64,000 bases of DNA from Vulcanococcus sp. (GTDB taxonomy: Bacteria; Cyanobacteriota; Cyanobacteriia; PCC-6307; Cyanobiaceae). Positions 8,355 to 15,797 of the stretch are shown here, piece after piece (within the stretch, counting starts at the first letter, position 1; the number at the start of each line of letters is the position of its first letter). The translations under genes were made by a program, and so were the position numbers. The notes under the pieces are model-generated. The model searched no databases and had not been told where the DNA came from. It saw nothing but the letters and a program-made list of their open reading frames with translations. Where the stretch lies: positions 18,013-82,012 of the forward strand of contig JAHUZV010000010.1 in the NCBI GenBank assembly GCA_019264575.1, in the 5' to 3' direction.

Positions 8355-9962
8355 TTATCGGCCCATCAGGGAATTCATCAGCTGCTGCTGGGCCTGAACG
8401 GCTTGCTGATAACGCTCCATCAGGCTCTGGCTCATGCGCGTGGGTGTGATCACCGCCGGTGGCAGGCCCTGCAGCACAGGGACAGGAGGAAGCGGCTGAA
8501 TCCAGCCTGGATTCATCACCACCGCCGGCGCAGCCGGCTTGGCTTTGGGGGCTGGCTTGGCAGCCGCTGGTTTGGCGGGCCTGGGCGCCGGTGCGGCAGC
8601 CGGTGCAGCGGCCACATCGGCCAGAGGCGGAGCAGCGGGCGCGGCCTTGGGTTTGCTGGCTTGCGCAGCGGCCAGCAGGTCTTCCCGCTGACGCAGCTGA
8701 GCGAGTTGCTGGTCGGGAACCACGCTGAGCAGGTGGCCGGGAGTGGCATCGGCCGGGTACACCAGGCTCACCTTCACTGGATTGTTCCGACCAGGCTTGA
8801 GGTTGAGGGAAGCGATCGGAAGGCTCTGGCCAGAACGCATGCCCACATGCACTTCGCGATAGCCCTCGTCGGTATCAATGCCGATCGAGCCGCGGAAGGC
8901 GGTGAAGTGTTTTCCGTTTGGAGTCGGGTGGCTGAACACCAACTGGTGCGGCCCTGAACCCTGCAGATTGAGCTGAACGTCGAAGCGAACGCCGTAGGTG
9001 CCGACGTTGTCGAGCGATGAATCGACCATGCGCGACGCCAACTGATTCACCTGCACCTCACGGGTGCCGAAGTGGTGGCGGTTTGTGCTGGTTAAGGGCA
9101 CGTGCAGTGCCCCTTGATTGAGGTCGTGGCTGAGGCTGGCGGTGTAGGTGTCGCCAAGGGCCACGCCACCCACCCTGGAGAACACCGTGCCGTCTTGGAT
9201 CTGGTGCACACGGCTTAGGTAGATGCGGCCTGGAGCCAGGCGGTTGCTATCGAGCACCCGGAAGATATCGGTGTCGTTCTGGGGATCACGGGCAGCCACG
9301 ACGGCCATCTGGAACGGGCCATCACTGCGGCCACGCAGCAAGCCATTGGCGATGCCAAGTGCCGGCAGAGCGGTACTGAAGAGCACAATCCGGCTGTAGG
9401 GCGGGATCGTGATTTCATCCTCGAGGCGACGATCCAGCTGACCGCGCAGCATCTGGATGGCAGTGGCATCGCCAGGGCCGGTATTCCACGGACGGGGGCC
9501 CAGTGGTTTCACCCCCATCAGGTTGTTGGCCAGGTAGGGCGCTTCAAAGCTGTTGCGCACCGCCCCCTTCTTGAAACGGATGTGGACGGGGGTCGACCCA
9601 GGGTTAATCAGGATCGTCGCCAGGGTGAGCTCACCGCGCCGGCCGTTGGTCCCACGGATGCGGCTGCGATCTTCCGGGTAGTACTTGTGGTGGACGTGTA
9701 GGCCGAATTCACCATTGAAGGTGTAGGTGGCATTGGCCAGGGGCTGGTTGGTTTCAGCCGCAATGGCAGATCCAGGCCTTGTATCCACCAGGACTCCAGG
9801 CCCCAGCACCTCTTCCGGCTGGTTGGAGTGGAGCACCGGCACGTTGTTGAACGTGCCGTTAAGCGGGCGTGCACTTTGGCCAGCCATCAGTGCCACATAG
9901 GCCTGAGACGGCATGGGGGCGACAATCACGCTGCCGAGCAGCGCCAGAAGCGTGGCTTTCAT
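8355..9962 (-). CDS. DUF3370 family secreted protein
   Basis: The protein (535 residues) opens with a clear signal peptide, MKATLLALLGSVIVAPMPSQA, so it is exported, probably to the periplasm or cell surface. The body (PVLHSNQPEEVLGPGVLVDT, FGLHVHHKYYP, GELTLATILINPG) matches the cyanobacterial DUF3370 family, whose function is unknown to me. A long Ala/Pro/Lys-rich stretch follows at about residues 440-500, which may span the wall. The start at 9962 is chosen because it gives the signal peptide; nine further codons upstream do not improve it. It lies just upstream of the RHH/J-domain gene in the same direction. Confidence 0.85.
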   Translation of the reverse strand: MKATLLALLGSVIVAPMPSQAYVALMAGQSARPLNGTFNNVPVLHSNQPEEVLGPGVLVDTRPGSAIAAETNQPLANATYTFNGEFGLHVHHKYYPEDRSRIRGTNGRRGELTLATILINPGSTPVHIRFKKGAVRNSFEAPYLANNLMGVKPLGPRPWNTGPGDATAIQMLRGQLDRRLEDEITIPPYSRIVLFSTALPALGIANGLLRGRSDGPFQMAVVAARDPQNDTDIFRVLDSNRLAPGRIYLSRVHQIQDGTVFSRVGGVALGDTYTASLSHDLNQGALHVPLTSTNRHHFGTREVQVNQLASRMVDSSLDNVGTYGVRFDVQLNLQGSGPHQLVFSHPTPNGKHFTAFRGSIGIDTDEGYREVHVGMRSGQSLPIASLNLKPGRNNPVKVSLVYPADATPGHLLSVVPDQQLAQLRQREDLLAAAQASKPKAAPAAPPLADVAAAPAAAPAPRPAKPAAAKPAPKAKPAAPAVVMNPGWIQPLPPVPVLQGLPPAVITPTRMSQSLMERYQQAVQAQQQLMNSLMGR

Positions 9963-10168
9963 CGGAGCTCTGGGACCCACTGCTCTCACCCTGCGATCAA
10001 ACGAGCCTGAGGTCGCCGAGGCTGCGGAATTGCTTTAGCTCTCTCAGCATGAAAATCAGTCAAGGCAAAGGGTTCTGACCTCGCGGACGAGGCGGCGTGG
10101 CCCTGTCGATCCATTCCCGCGGTCGGCCGTCATCGACCGCTAGAACAACAACTGGTGACTATTTTCCC

Positions 10169-10351
10169 ATGTTCCCGCCATTCTTTGGCTGCGGAGACAG
10201 CTCCACCCCCGAGCAGTGCCGCCGGCGCCATCAGGAGCGCAAGCTGCACACCCTCACCTTCTGGCGCGATGGCCTCGAGCGTCAGCTGGCTGCGATCAAC
10301 GCCGCCATCAGCACGCTGGAGCGCCAGATGAAGGACTCAGCTGACGCCTGA
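10169..10351 (+). CDS. small hypothetical protein, C-terminal helix
   Basis: This is a 60-residue protein with a Cys-containing start (MFPPFFGCGDSSTPEQCRRR) and a C-terminal amphipathic helix (LERQLAAINAAISTLERQM). I chose the ATG at 10169 over an upstream frame extension, whose 24 residues look like non-coding sequence. Its end overlaps the end of the sigma factor gene on the other strand by 44 bases. No function is recognised. Confidence 0.55.
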   Translation: MFPPFFGCGDSSTPEQCRRRHQERKLHTLTFWRDGLERQLAAINAAISTLERQMKDSADA

Positions 10352-10982
10352 GTTCTTCCAACGCTTGGTGCAACACGCGATGCACGGTGGCGGCGCTGAT
10401 GCCAAGGCTTCGCCCCACCGTGCGCAGGGTCTGTCCGCGCAGAACCACCGCTTCCACCACCTGGCGTTGGCGCTGGTTCAAGCGTCTGAGCGCCGCCATG
10501 GCGTTGTCGCGTTCCTCGGCGGTCTCCCGTTCGGTCAGGCCGTCTCGACTGAAGAGTTCGTGACCCAGAGCTGGGGTGTTTTGCAGGAGCCACGGCGGTA
10601 GCAGTTCCACGCGTCGCTCCCGCTCAAAACCCTCCAGCTCCGCCAACAGAGGAGCCGGCAGGGCCTCACGGCACTGGCGGTTCAGCTGTTGAGCCCGCTC
10701 CTGCATCCGCCGCGACATCCGCAGCAACGGCGCCACGTCCCGCAGGTAGTGCAACACCGCTCCACGGATATGGGGGCGCGCAAAGGCTGCAAATGGCACC
10801 TGGCTGGAGTTGTCGTAGCGCTCAGCGGCGCGAATCAAGCCGAGTGCTGCCACCTGCTGGAGGTCATCGCGGCGCTCCCGCGTGCAGGCGGCGTAGTGCC
10901 TGGCCACGCTCTGTACCAGCGAGAAGTGTTCGGCCACCCGCTGATTGCGCAGCTGAAGGGGATCGGGAGAACGGTGCGGCAT
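10308..10982 (-). CDS. alternative sigma-70 family RNA polymerase sigma factor
   Basis: The 224-residue protein would direct RNA polymerase to a special promoter set. Region 2 is clear: DDLQQVAALGLIRAAERYD followed by FAAFARPHIRGAVLHYLRD. The C-terminal region 4 is a helix-turn-helix (TLRTVGRSLGISAATVHRV). There is no region 1.1 and the size is small, which fits a group 3 (SigF/SigB-like) factor rather than the main SigA type. It lies 69 bases downstream of the Ap4A phosphorylase gene on the same strand. No anti-sigma factor gene is visible nearby. Confidence 0.88.
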   Translation of the reverse strand: MPHRSPDPLQLRNQRVAEHFSLVQSVARHYAACTRERRDDLQQVAALGLIRAAERYDNSSQVPFAAFARPHIRGAVLHYLRDVAPLLRMSRRMQERAQQLNRQCREALPAPLLAELEGFERERRVELLPPWLLQNTPALGHELFSRDGLTERETAEERDNAMAALRRLNQRQRQVVEAVVLRGQTLRTVGRSLGISAATVHRVLHQALEELRRQLSPSSGAPAC

Positions 10983-11051
10983 GCGCTGGATCGTTGGGCT
11001 CTCTCAGCCAAACCGCCATCAGCACACGGGCGCATCCGGGAAAGCACGCAA

Positions 11052-11897
11052 TCAAATGGGTTGGATCGCCACCGCAGCCAGCAACGCCAGGGGGCCATGG
11101 CGCTGCAGCCAGGCCGTATCGGATTCCGGTGTGATCAACAGGCAGCCGGCAAAGCCCAAGGCATTGATGCTCATGCCAGCCAAATGCTCTTGGCTGCGCA
11201 CCACCGTCATGAACCAGGTGGGTTCAGTCACCAGGTTGTAGGGCTGCAGCGGTTGGGGCTGTTGCTGCGGTGAGCCGAGCCCTAACTCCCATTGATGGCG
11301 CTCGTACAACTCCTGCAACTCAGCGGCCGCCTGCCGGGTACCGGAGTGTTTGCGGGGGCTGAGCCGGTAGTGCCATGGCCAGGAGGGCTCGCTGCCCTGC
11401 AATTGCGCGCTGCAGGCGGCGGCCAACGGACAGCTCGGTTCGCCATCCACCCGTGGGAGGAGCTGCAGATGCCGGTGGGGTTGGCTGGCACCCGCGGCAG
11501 CGCAGCTGTTGAAAAACCACAGACCGGGCGTATCGGCCTCCACATCGGCCAGGGTTTGCCAATCCAGGGCACTGAGCCAGCCGGACTGCGGCTGCCAGCG
11601 CTGGGGAATCAGCAGCACATGCCCGCGTTGTACGGGGAACTTGTTGAGGATGAGCACGTGCTCATCGCTGAGGCGCTCCACCTCCAACGCTGGATCCCAG
11701 GGCAGAAACGGGTTGGGCTTTGGCCCCGCGCTGCGCAGATGTTTCGGCGTTTCAGAGAGCAGCCGCCGCAGCACGAAGGGCTCGCATCCCGGCACAGGAA
11801 CGATCTCCGTCTCCAAGGGCACCAGAGCACCGCAACGCTCGGCTTCCTCGGAACGGAGCAAGGCTGCATCCAGCAACCGCCACTTGGAGCTCACCAT
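11052..11897 (-). CDS. ATP adenylyltransferase (Ap4A phosphorylase)
   Basis: This enzyme splits diadenosine tetraphosphate with phosphate into ADP and ATP. The 281 residues start MVSSKWRLLDAALLRSEEAE. The core has NPFLPWDPALEVERL, the loop HVLILNKFPVQRGHVLLIP and the HIT-like catalytic motif ASQPHRHLQLLP. A C-terminal Apa-type domain follows (PYNLVTEPTWFMTVV, SINALGFAG). The true ATG at 11897 overlaps the SpoIID stop by one base (TGATG); a longer frame upstream is an antisense-like extension in SpoIID. It is the last tightly coupled gene of the gpsA-PhzF-SpoIID run. Confidence 0.93.
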   Translation of the reverse strand: MVSSKWRLLDAALLRSEEAERCGALVPLETEIVPVPGCEPFVLRRLLSETPKHLRSAGPKPNPFLPWDPALEVERLSDEHVLILNKFPVQRGHVLLIPQRWQPQSGWLSALDWQTLADVEADTPGLWFFNSCAAAGASQPHRHLQLLPRVDGEPSCPLAAACSAQLQGSEPSWPWHYRLSPRKHSGTRQAAAELQELYERHQWELGLGSPQQQPQPLQPYNLVTEPTWFMTVVRSQEHLAGMSINALGFAGCLLITPESDTAWLQRHGPLALLAAVAIQPI

Positions 11898-12856
11898 CAA
11901 CCGGAACCCTGCCGCAACCGAGCCAGCGAGGCTCCGCTGTAGTAGTGGCCCAGGATCTCGTTGTAACGCTGGCCGCTGCTCGCCAGAGCCTGGGCGCCGT
12001 GCTGACTCATTGACGCTCCCAAGTGACCATGGGCCTCCATGCTGATCTCGCTGGTGGCGGCGTAGAGGCTTTCCACGATGCCGCCCTGGTAACTGAGGAT
12101 CAGCCCACGGGTGTCGGCGGCTGCCTGACGGGTGCGAGGGTGACTGCTGGCCAACCCTCGATAAGCCTGCCACCGGGTGGTGTTGCCCAGATGCCAATGG
12201 CGATTGGCCGGGCGAGCCATGTGAGCCAGGGCGTAGGAGCGGGCCGCCACCGCCTGGGCTTTCAACGCCTCCAGGCTCCAGGAGCTCGGCATTTCAGCGC
12301 CCACCACCGAAGCCACGTAAGCCTCCAGCGGCAGATGATTCACCGCCAGCAGCCCGCCGCTGTCGCGCAGCACCCGCACGCGACCGTCATAGCCCTGGCC
12401 ATTCACGCGCACAGCGTGCCCGGCTGACGTTTCCAGCCACAGCTCTGCCGGCAAGGTCTCGGAAGCGCTCAGGTTGATCGCGTCTGTAGCCGATCCCTGG
12501 CGCAGCACGCTGCCATCAGCTTTGCGCAACCACCAGTGGCCGGAGGCGGAGAGCTGCAGCTGATCGCCCTCGCGCACCACAGCCACGCGAATTTCCAGCT
12601 CCAGTGGTGTGCCCTTGGCTGGTTCCGCCAGGGCATAGCCGCCACCCGCGGTGGCTGTACGTTCAGCGGCAACACCCTGCAGGTCGTCGCGGGCTGAATC
12701 TTTGGGCACCGCATGGGGCGGTGGGCTGGCCAGCATGGCCTCAAGCAGCGGGCCGTTGATCCCCGAGCTCCCCGGCAGCACTGCCTGAGCCCAGAACCCA
12801 AGGCCCATGGCACCCAAGCCCATCGGAGCGCCGAGCATCCAGCGGCGCCAGTTCAC
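11897..12856 (-). CDS. SpoIID/LytB-domain protein (probable cell-wall enzyme)
   Basis: SpoIID/LytB proteins are amidase-enhancing or lytic transglycosylase-type wall enzymes. Residues from about 170 on carry the family core: GGLLAVNHLPLEAYVASVV, GAEMPSSWSLEALKAQAVAA (which includes the catalytic-type Glu), RSYALAH and RGLILSYQGGIVESLY. An N-terminal RR-W-hydrophobic stretch (MLGAPMGLGAMGLGFWAQAV) is a signal anchor. I chose the GTG at 12856, which overlaps the PhzF stop by four bases (GTGA), giving 319 residues. Starts further upstream would overlap PhzF by 73 bases or more. Its own stop overlaps the next start by one base. Confidence 0.85.
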   Translation of the reverse strand: MNWRRWMLGAPMGLGAMGLGFWAQAVLPGSSGINGPLLEAMLASPPPHAVPKDSARDDLQGVAAERTATAGGGYALAEPAKGTPLELEIRVAVVREGDQLQLSASGHWWLRKADGSVLRQGSATDAINLSASETLPAELWLETSAGHAVRVNGQGYDGRVRVLRDSGGLLAVNHLPLEAYVASVVGAEMPSSWSLEALKAQAVAARSYALAHMARPANRHWHLGNTTRWQAYRGLASSHPRTRQAAADTRGLILSYQGGIVESLYAATSEISMEAHGHLGASMSQHGAQALASSGQRYNEILGHYYSGASLARLRQGSG

Positions 12857-13734
12857 AGCCGCACAGCTTGCTGCCAGCCTGCGGGGTCGCAACCGGCTCC
12901 AGAACTGTTGATCTGCCCGTCCCATAGGAGCTGCGCGGCGCCTGTGAGCCGGACCTGACCCGGACCGACTGACTCGCACAGCATTCCACCATGACGAGCG
13001 GAGGCTTGCCAGCCGCGCACTTGGTTGCGTTGCAGCTGCTCCATCCACCACGGTGCCACCAGCGCGTGGGCGGATCCGGTCACTGGGTCTTCGTCGATGC
13101 CGAGCCCTGGGGCAAAGAAGCGCAGTTGGTAATCACAGGGGGCACCCATCAGCTGGGGAGCAGCACCCACCAGCGGCTGCATCAGCACCAAGCCATTCCG
13201 ATCGGGCCCCTCGAGCTGTGGCGAGGGGTTGTCCATCGCCGCCAAGGGTGCATCCGCCGCTAGCAATGCCACCCGATAGCCCAGGGGTGAATCCCAATAG
13301 CGCTCGATCGGTTGGCCAAGGATGGCTTGCAGCGGAGCAGGCACGTCCAACGGGATCAAGCCCGAGCTGGGCAGCACCAGATGGGCCACGCTGGCCTCGG
13401 AGCGATCCAATCCCACCTGCAGCGCTCCACTGCGGGTGGCCAGCGGCAGTGATGCGCCGACTTCCAAGAGGCCCCAATGGGCCAAGGCGAAGGTGGCGGC
13501 CAAGGTGGCGTGACCGCAAAGCGGCACTTCGCAGGTGGGCGTGAACCAACGCAGACGCCAGGGGCCTGTGGAATCGCGGTGGAGAAAGGCGGTTTCCGAT
13601 TGCTTGAAGCTGCCGGCCAGACGCTGCATCCAATCGGCAGTGGCGGGCTGATCGAGCAGCACAACCGCCGCTCCATTGCCCTGAAGAGGCTGATCGGTGA
13701 AAGTTTCCACCAACAGTGCGGGGCTTGTGGTCAT
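12853..13734 (-). CDS. PhzF family isomerase/epimerase-like protein
   Basis: The 293 residues follow the PhzF (diaminopimelate epimerase-like) fold: VETFTDQPLQGNGAAVVLLD, FKQSETAFL with the family's acidic residue, then RWFTPTCEVPLCGHATLAA and near the end GIDEDPVTGSAHALVAPWW. PhzF proteins isomerise small carboxylated metabolites; no phenazine genes are present, so the substrate is unknown. Its ATG shares one base with the gpsA stop (TGATG), and its stop overlaps the SpoIID start by four bases. Confidence 0.93.
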   Translation of the reverse strand: MTTSPALLVETFTDQPLQGNGAAVVLLDQPATADWMQRLAGSFKQSETAFLHRDSTGPWRLRWFTPTCEVPLCGHATLAATFALAHWGLLEVGASLPLATRSGALQVGLDRSEASVAHLVLPSSGLIPLDVPAPLQAILGQPIERYWDSPLGYRVALLAADAPLAAMDNPSPQLEGPDRNGLVLMQPLVGAAPQLMGAPCDYQLRFFAPGLGIDEDPVTGSAHALVAPWWMEQLQRNQVRGWQASARHGGMLCESVGPGQVRLTGAAQLLWDGQINSSGAGCDPAGWQQAVRL

Positions 13735-14660
13735 CAGGCGAAGGCCAATTCCTCAGGCCGCAAGCCACGGCCCATCAACTGCCGCACAGCTGCTTCGGGC
13801 TGAATCGTGCCAGCCATCAGGGCTCCCACCTGTTCGCAGATGGGCAGCCGCCAGCTGTGGCGCTCCGCCAGGGCGAGCACAGCCATGGCCGTCTGCGCTC
13901 CTTCCACGGTGGCGCCAACGCGGGTGAGGGCGGCTTCACGGTCGAGCCCCTCGGCCAACGCCAACCCGAAGCGGTAGTTGCGGCTGAGGGTGCTGTTGGC
14001 TGTAGCCAGCAAATCCCCCAGACCCGCCAGCCCGTAGAGGCTGGGTGCCTCACCGCCCAAGCCCTGAATCACCAAACCCATTTCCACCAGGCCACGGCAC
14101 AGCAGTGACGCCTTGGCGTTGGCTCCCAGATTGAGACCGTCGCAGACACCAGCCGCGATCGCCATCACGTTTTTGAGGGCGCCGGCCACCTCAGTGCCAA
14201 CTGGGTCGTTATTGGTGTAGAGCCGCAGGCGCTCACTGCTTAGGGCCTGCTGCAATCGCGTTGCCAGCGCCTGATCGTGACTTGCGAGCACGCTGGCGGC
14301 AGGCAGGCCCGCGGCAAGTTCCGTGGCCAGATTGGGACCACTGAGCACCACCAGGGGGATGGCGCTCAACTGCTGCTGCCAGAGCTGACTTGGGGTGCAC
14401 TGCTGGTCCAGGTCGATGCCTTTGCTGCAACTGAGCAAGGGCAGACCAGAAGGCCAGTGGGGAGCCAACTGCTGCGCAAGCTCGCGCACACCCTGAAGCG
14501 CGGTGGCCATCACCACCAGTTCGGCATCAGCCAGCAAAGGGATGGGATCGCCCCCCTGACGGCGACTCCAGCCTTGAACCTGGTGGCCCTGCTCCTCGAA
14601 CAGGCCAGCCAGAGTGGAGCCCCAGGCCCCCAGACCGATCACCGCGATGCGCAGGCTCAT
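13734..14660 (-). CDS. gpsA: NAD(P)H-dependent glycerol-3-phosphate dehydrogenase
   Basis: GpsA reduces dihydroxyacetone phosphate to sn-glycerol-3-phosphate for phospholipid synthesis. The 308 residues begin with the Rossmann motif IAVIGLGAWGSTLA. The catalytic lysine lies in GALKNVMAIAAGVCDGLNLG, and the C-terminal domain has NSTLSRNYRFG and VEGAQTAMAV. The length is near that of other cyanobacterial GpsA. It follows the DUF2237 gene by seven bases and is coupled to the PhzF gene. Confidence 0.97.
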   Translation of the reverse strand: MSLRIAVIGLGAWGSTLAGLFEEQGHQVQGWSRRQGGDPIPLLADAELVVMATALQGVRELAQQLAPHWPSGLPLLSCSKGIDLDQQCTPSQLWQQQLSAIPLVVLSGPNLATELAAGLPAASVLASHDQALATRLQQALSSERLRLYTNNDPVGTEVAGALKNVMAIAAGVCDGLNLGANAKASLLCRGLVEMGLVIQGLGGEAPSLYGLAGLGDLLATANSTLSRNYRFGLALAEGLDREAALTRVGATVEGAQTAMAVLALAERHSWRLPICEQVGALMAGTIQPEAAVRQLMGRGLRPEELAFA

Positions 14661-14667
14661 CGCGCCA

Positions 14668-15051
14668 TCATGCGGCAGCGCTGGCGTGCTCCTGCAACAG
14701 CTCGAGCGGAATCACCTCTAACGCACTTTGCTCGCAGGCCTCCAGCCGCACCGGCGGTGCCATGCCGTCTTCATAGGCCTCCAGCCAGCGGCCGGCGCAG
14801 ACGCACCAGTGATCACCGGGCTTCAACCCAGGGAAGCCGTACTGGGGCATGGGCGTGCTCAGGTCGTTCCCCTGGGCGCGTGTGTAGGACAGAAACCGTT
14901 CATCCACCACGCAACACACCGTGTGGCGGCCGAGATCAGCGCCGTCGGTGCGGCAATAGCCATCGCGGTACCAACCGGTCATCGGCTGGCAGCCGCACAA
15001 CGCCAACGGTTGCCCCAACACGTTCAGGGCTACTGAATCGGGGGAGGTCAC
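14668..15051 (-). CDS. DUF2237 family protein
   Basis: The protein matches DUF2237: NVLGQPLALCGCQPMTGWYR, GRHTVCCVVDERFLSY, GNDLSTPMPQYGFPGLKPGD and WCVCAGRWLEAYEDG. It is a small soluble protein with conserved cysteines; its function is unknown to me. I chose the GTG at 15051 (127 residues) because family members begin shortly before NVLG; a TTG at 15102 would add 17 residues without family support. It is the first gene of the minus-strand group leading to gpsA. Confidence 0.85.
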   Translation of the reverse strand: MTSPDSVALNVLGQPLALCGCQPMTGWYRDGYCRTDGADLGRHTVCCVVDERFLSYTRAQGNDLSTPMPQYGFPGLKPGDHWCVCAGRWLEAYEDGMAPPVRLEACEQSALEVIPLELLQEHASAAA

Positions 15052-15169
15052 AGGGGCGAACAACGCTCTGGTGAGCGGCAGTCTGACGACGGAGTGGCAC
15101 AAATCGCGATCAGACAGTTGACGGACCCTGGGGGGCAGGCGTTAAAGGTCTTTCAGCAGACCCCCCTAC

Positions 15170-15397
15170 ATGAGCTGGGACTTCACCGAAGACGGCGCCT
15201 TCCTGGCCCTGTGCGATGCCTTCAAGGAAAGCGGCGAGAGCTCGGCGATCGAGTTCCTGGCCAATGGTGAAGGTGCCTTCCACTTCCAGGAGCTGGCTCA
15301 GAACGCCGCCGGTGAGGGCATCGATCTCTCCGACTCCACCGATCTCGAGGAGTTCCAACAGGAAGTGATCGAAACCCTCGAAGACCTCTGCGGCTAA
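15170..15397 (+). CDS. small acidic conserved protein
   Basis: This is a 75-residue, very acidic protein (MSWDFTEDGAFLALCDAFKE, ending EEFQQEVIETLEDLCG) with no membrane segment or catalytic motif. Codon use and the clean ATG argue that it is real. It is divergent from the DUF2237 gene, and it converges on the next small minus-strand gene. I recognise no function. Confidence 0.6.
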   Translation: MSWDFTEDGAFLALCDAFKESGESSAIEFLANGEGAFHFQELAQNAAGEGIDLSDSTDLEEFQQEVIETLEDLCG

Positions 15398-15464
15398 ACG
15401 CACAACGGAGCGGAGGGCCCCACAGCTCAGGCCGCAGGGCTTCTCGCTCAACAGGAGAACGGCG

Positions 15465-15740
15465 TCAGGCGCCGTAGAAGAAGGCGATCTCCTTGTCCTT
15501 CAGACCCTCCCAACCGGCGGCCTTGAGGCGCGCATCGAGGGTTTGCTGGTCGAAATGCTTCGAGCCGGTTTTCACGATGCGGTTGCGCATCGATTTCTTC
15601 ACGCCGCTGCGAGCCCGCTGGCTTTCCAGATCCATCACCTCGTTGTAGAGGCTGAGCATCTCGGGCGGGATGGGGGTGCCATCGAGATCGAGGCCTGCAG
15701 CGATGGCGTCATCAACGCCGCCGGGTCCGGCAATGGCCAT
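15465..15740 (-). CDS. conserved hypothetical protein, 91 residues
   Basis: The protein has a middle segment PPEMLSLYNEVMDLESQRAR and an end SGVKKSMRNRIVKTGSKHFD followed by GWEGLKDKEIAFFYGA. It looks like a small soluble cyanobacterial protein, but I cannot name a family. It starts 57 bases after the metH stop on the same strand and may be the third gene of the ilvE-metH transcript. Confidence 0.65.
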   Translation of the reverse strand: MAIAGPGGVDDAIAAGLDLDGTPIPPEMLSLYNEVMDLESQRARSGVKKSMRNRIVKTGSKHFDQQTLDARLKAAGWEGLKDKEIAFFYGA

Positions 15741-15797
15741 GCAGGGGAGGGAATTAGGGCCAGCTGACCCTAGTTCCAGCCCCTGGCAGAACGGTTC

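Noticed and set aside
11898-12197. 100-residue N-terminal extension of the Ap4A phosphorylase
   Set aside because: It lies inside the SpoIID coding region in another frame, and family homology begins at the ATG at 11897.
12853-13734. PhzF gene as evidence of phenazine synthesis
   Set aside because: No other phenazine genes are present and PhzF-like proteins are common in bacteria with unrelated substrates.
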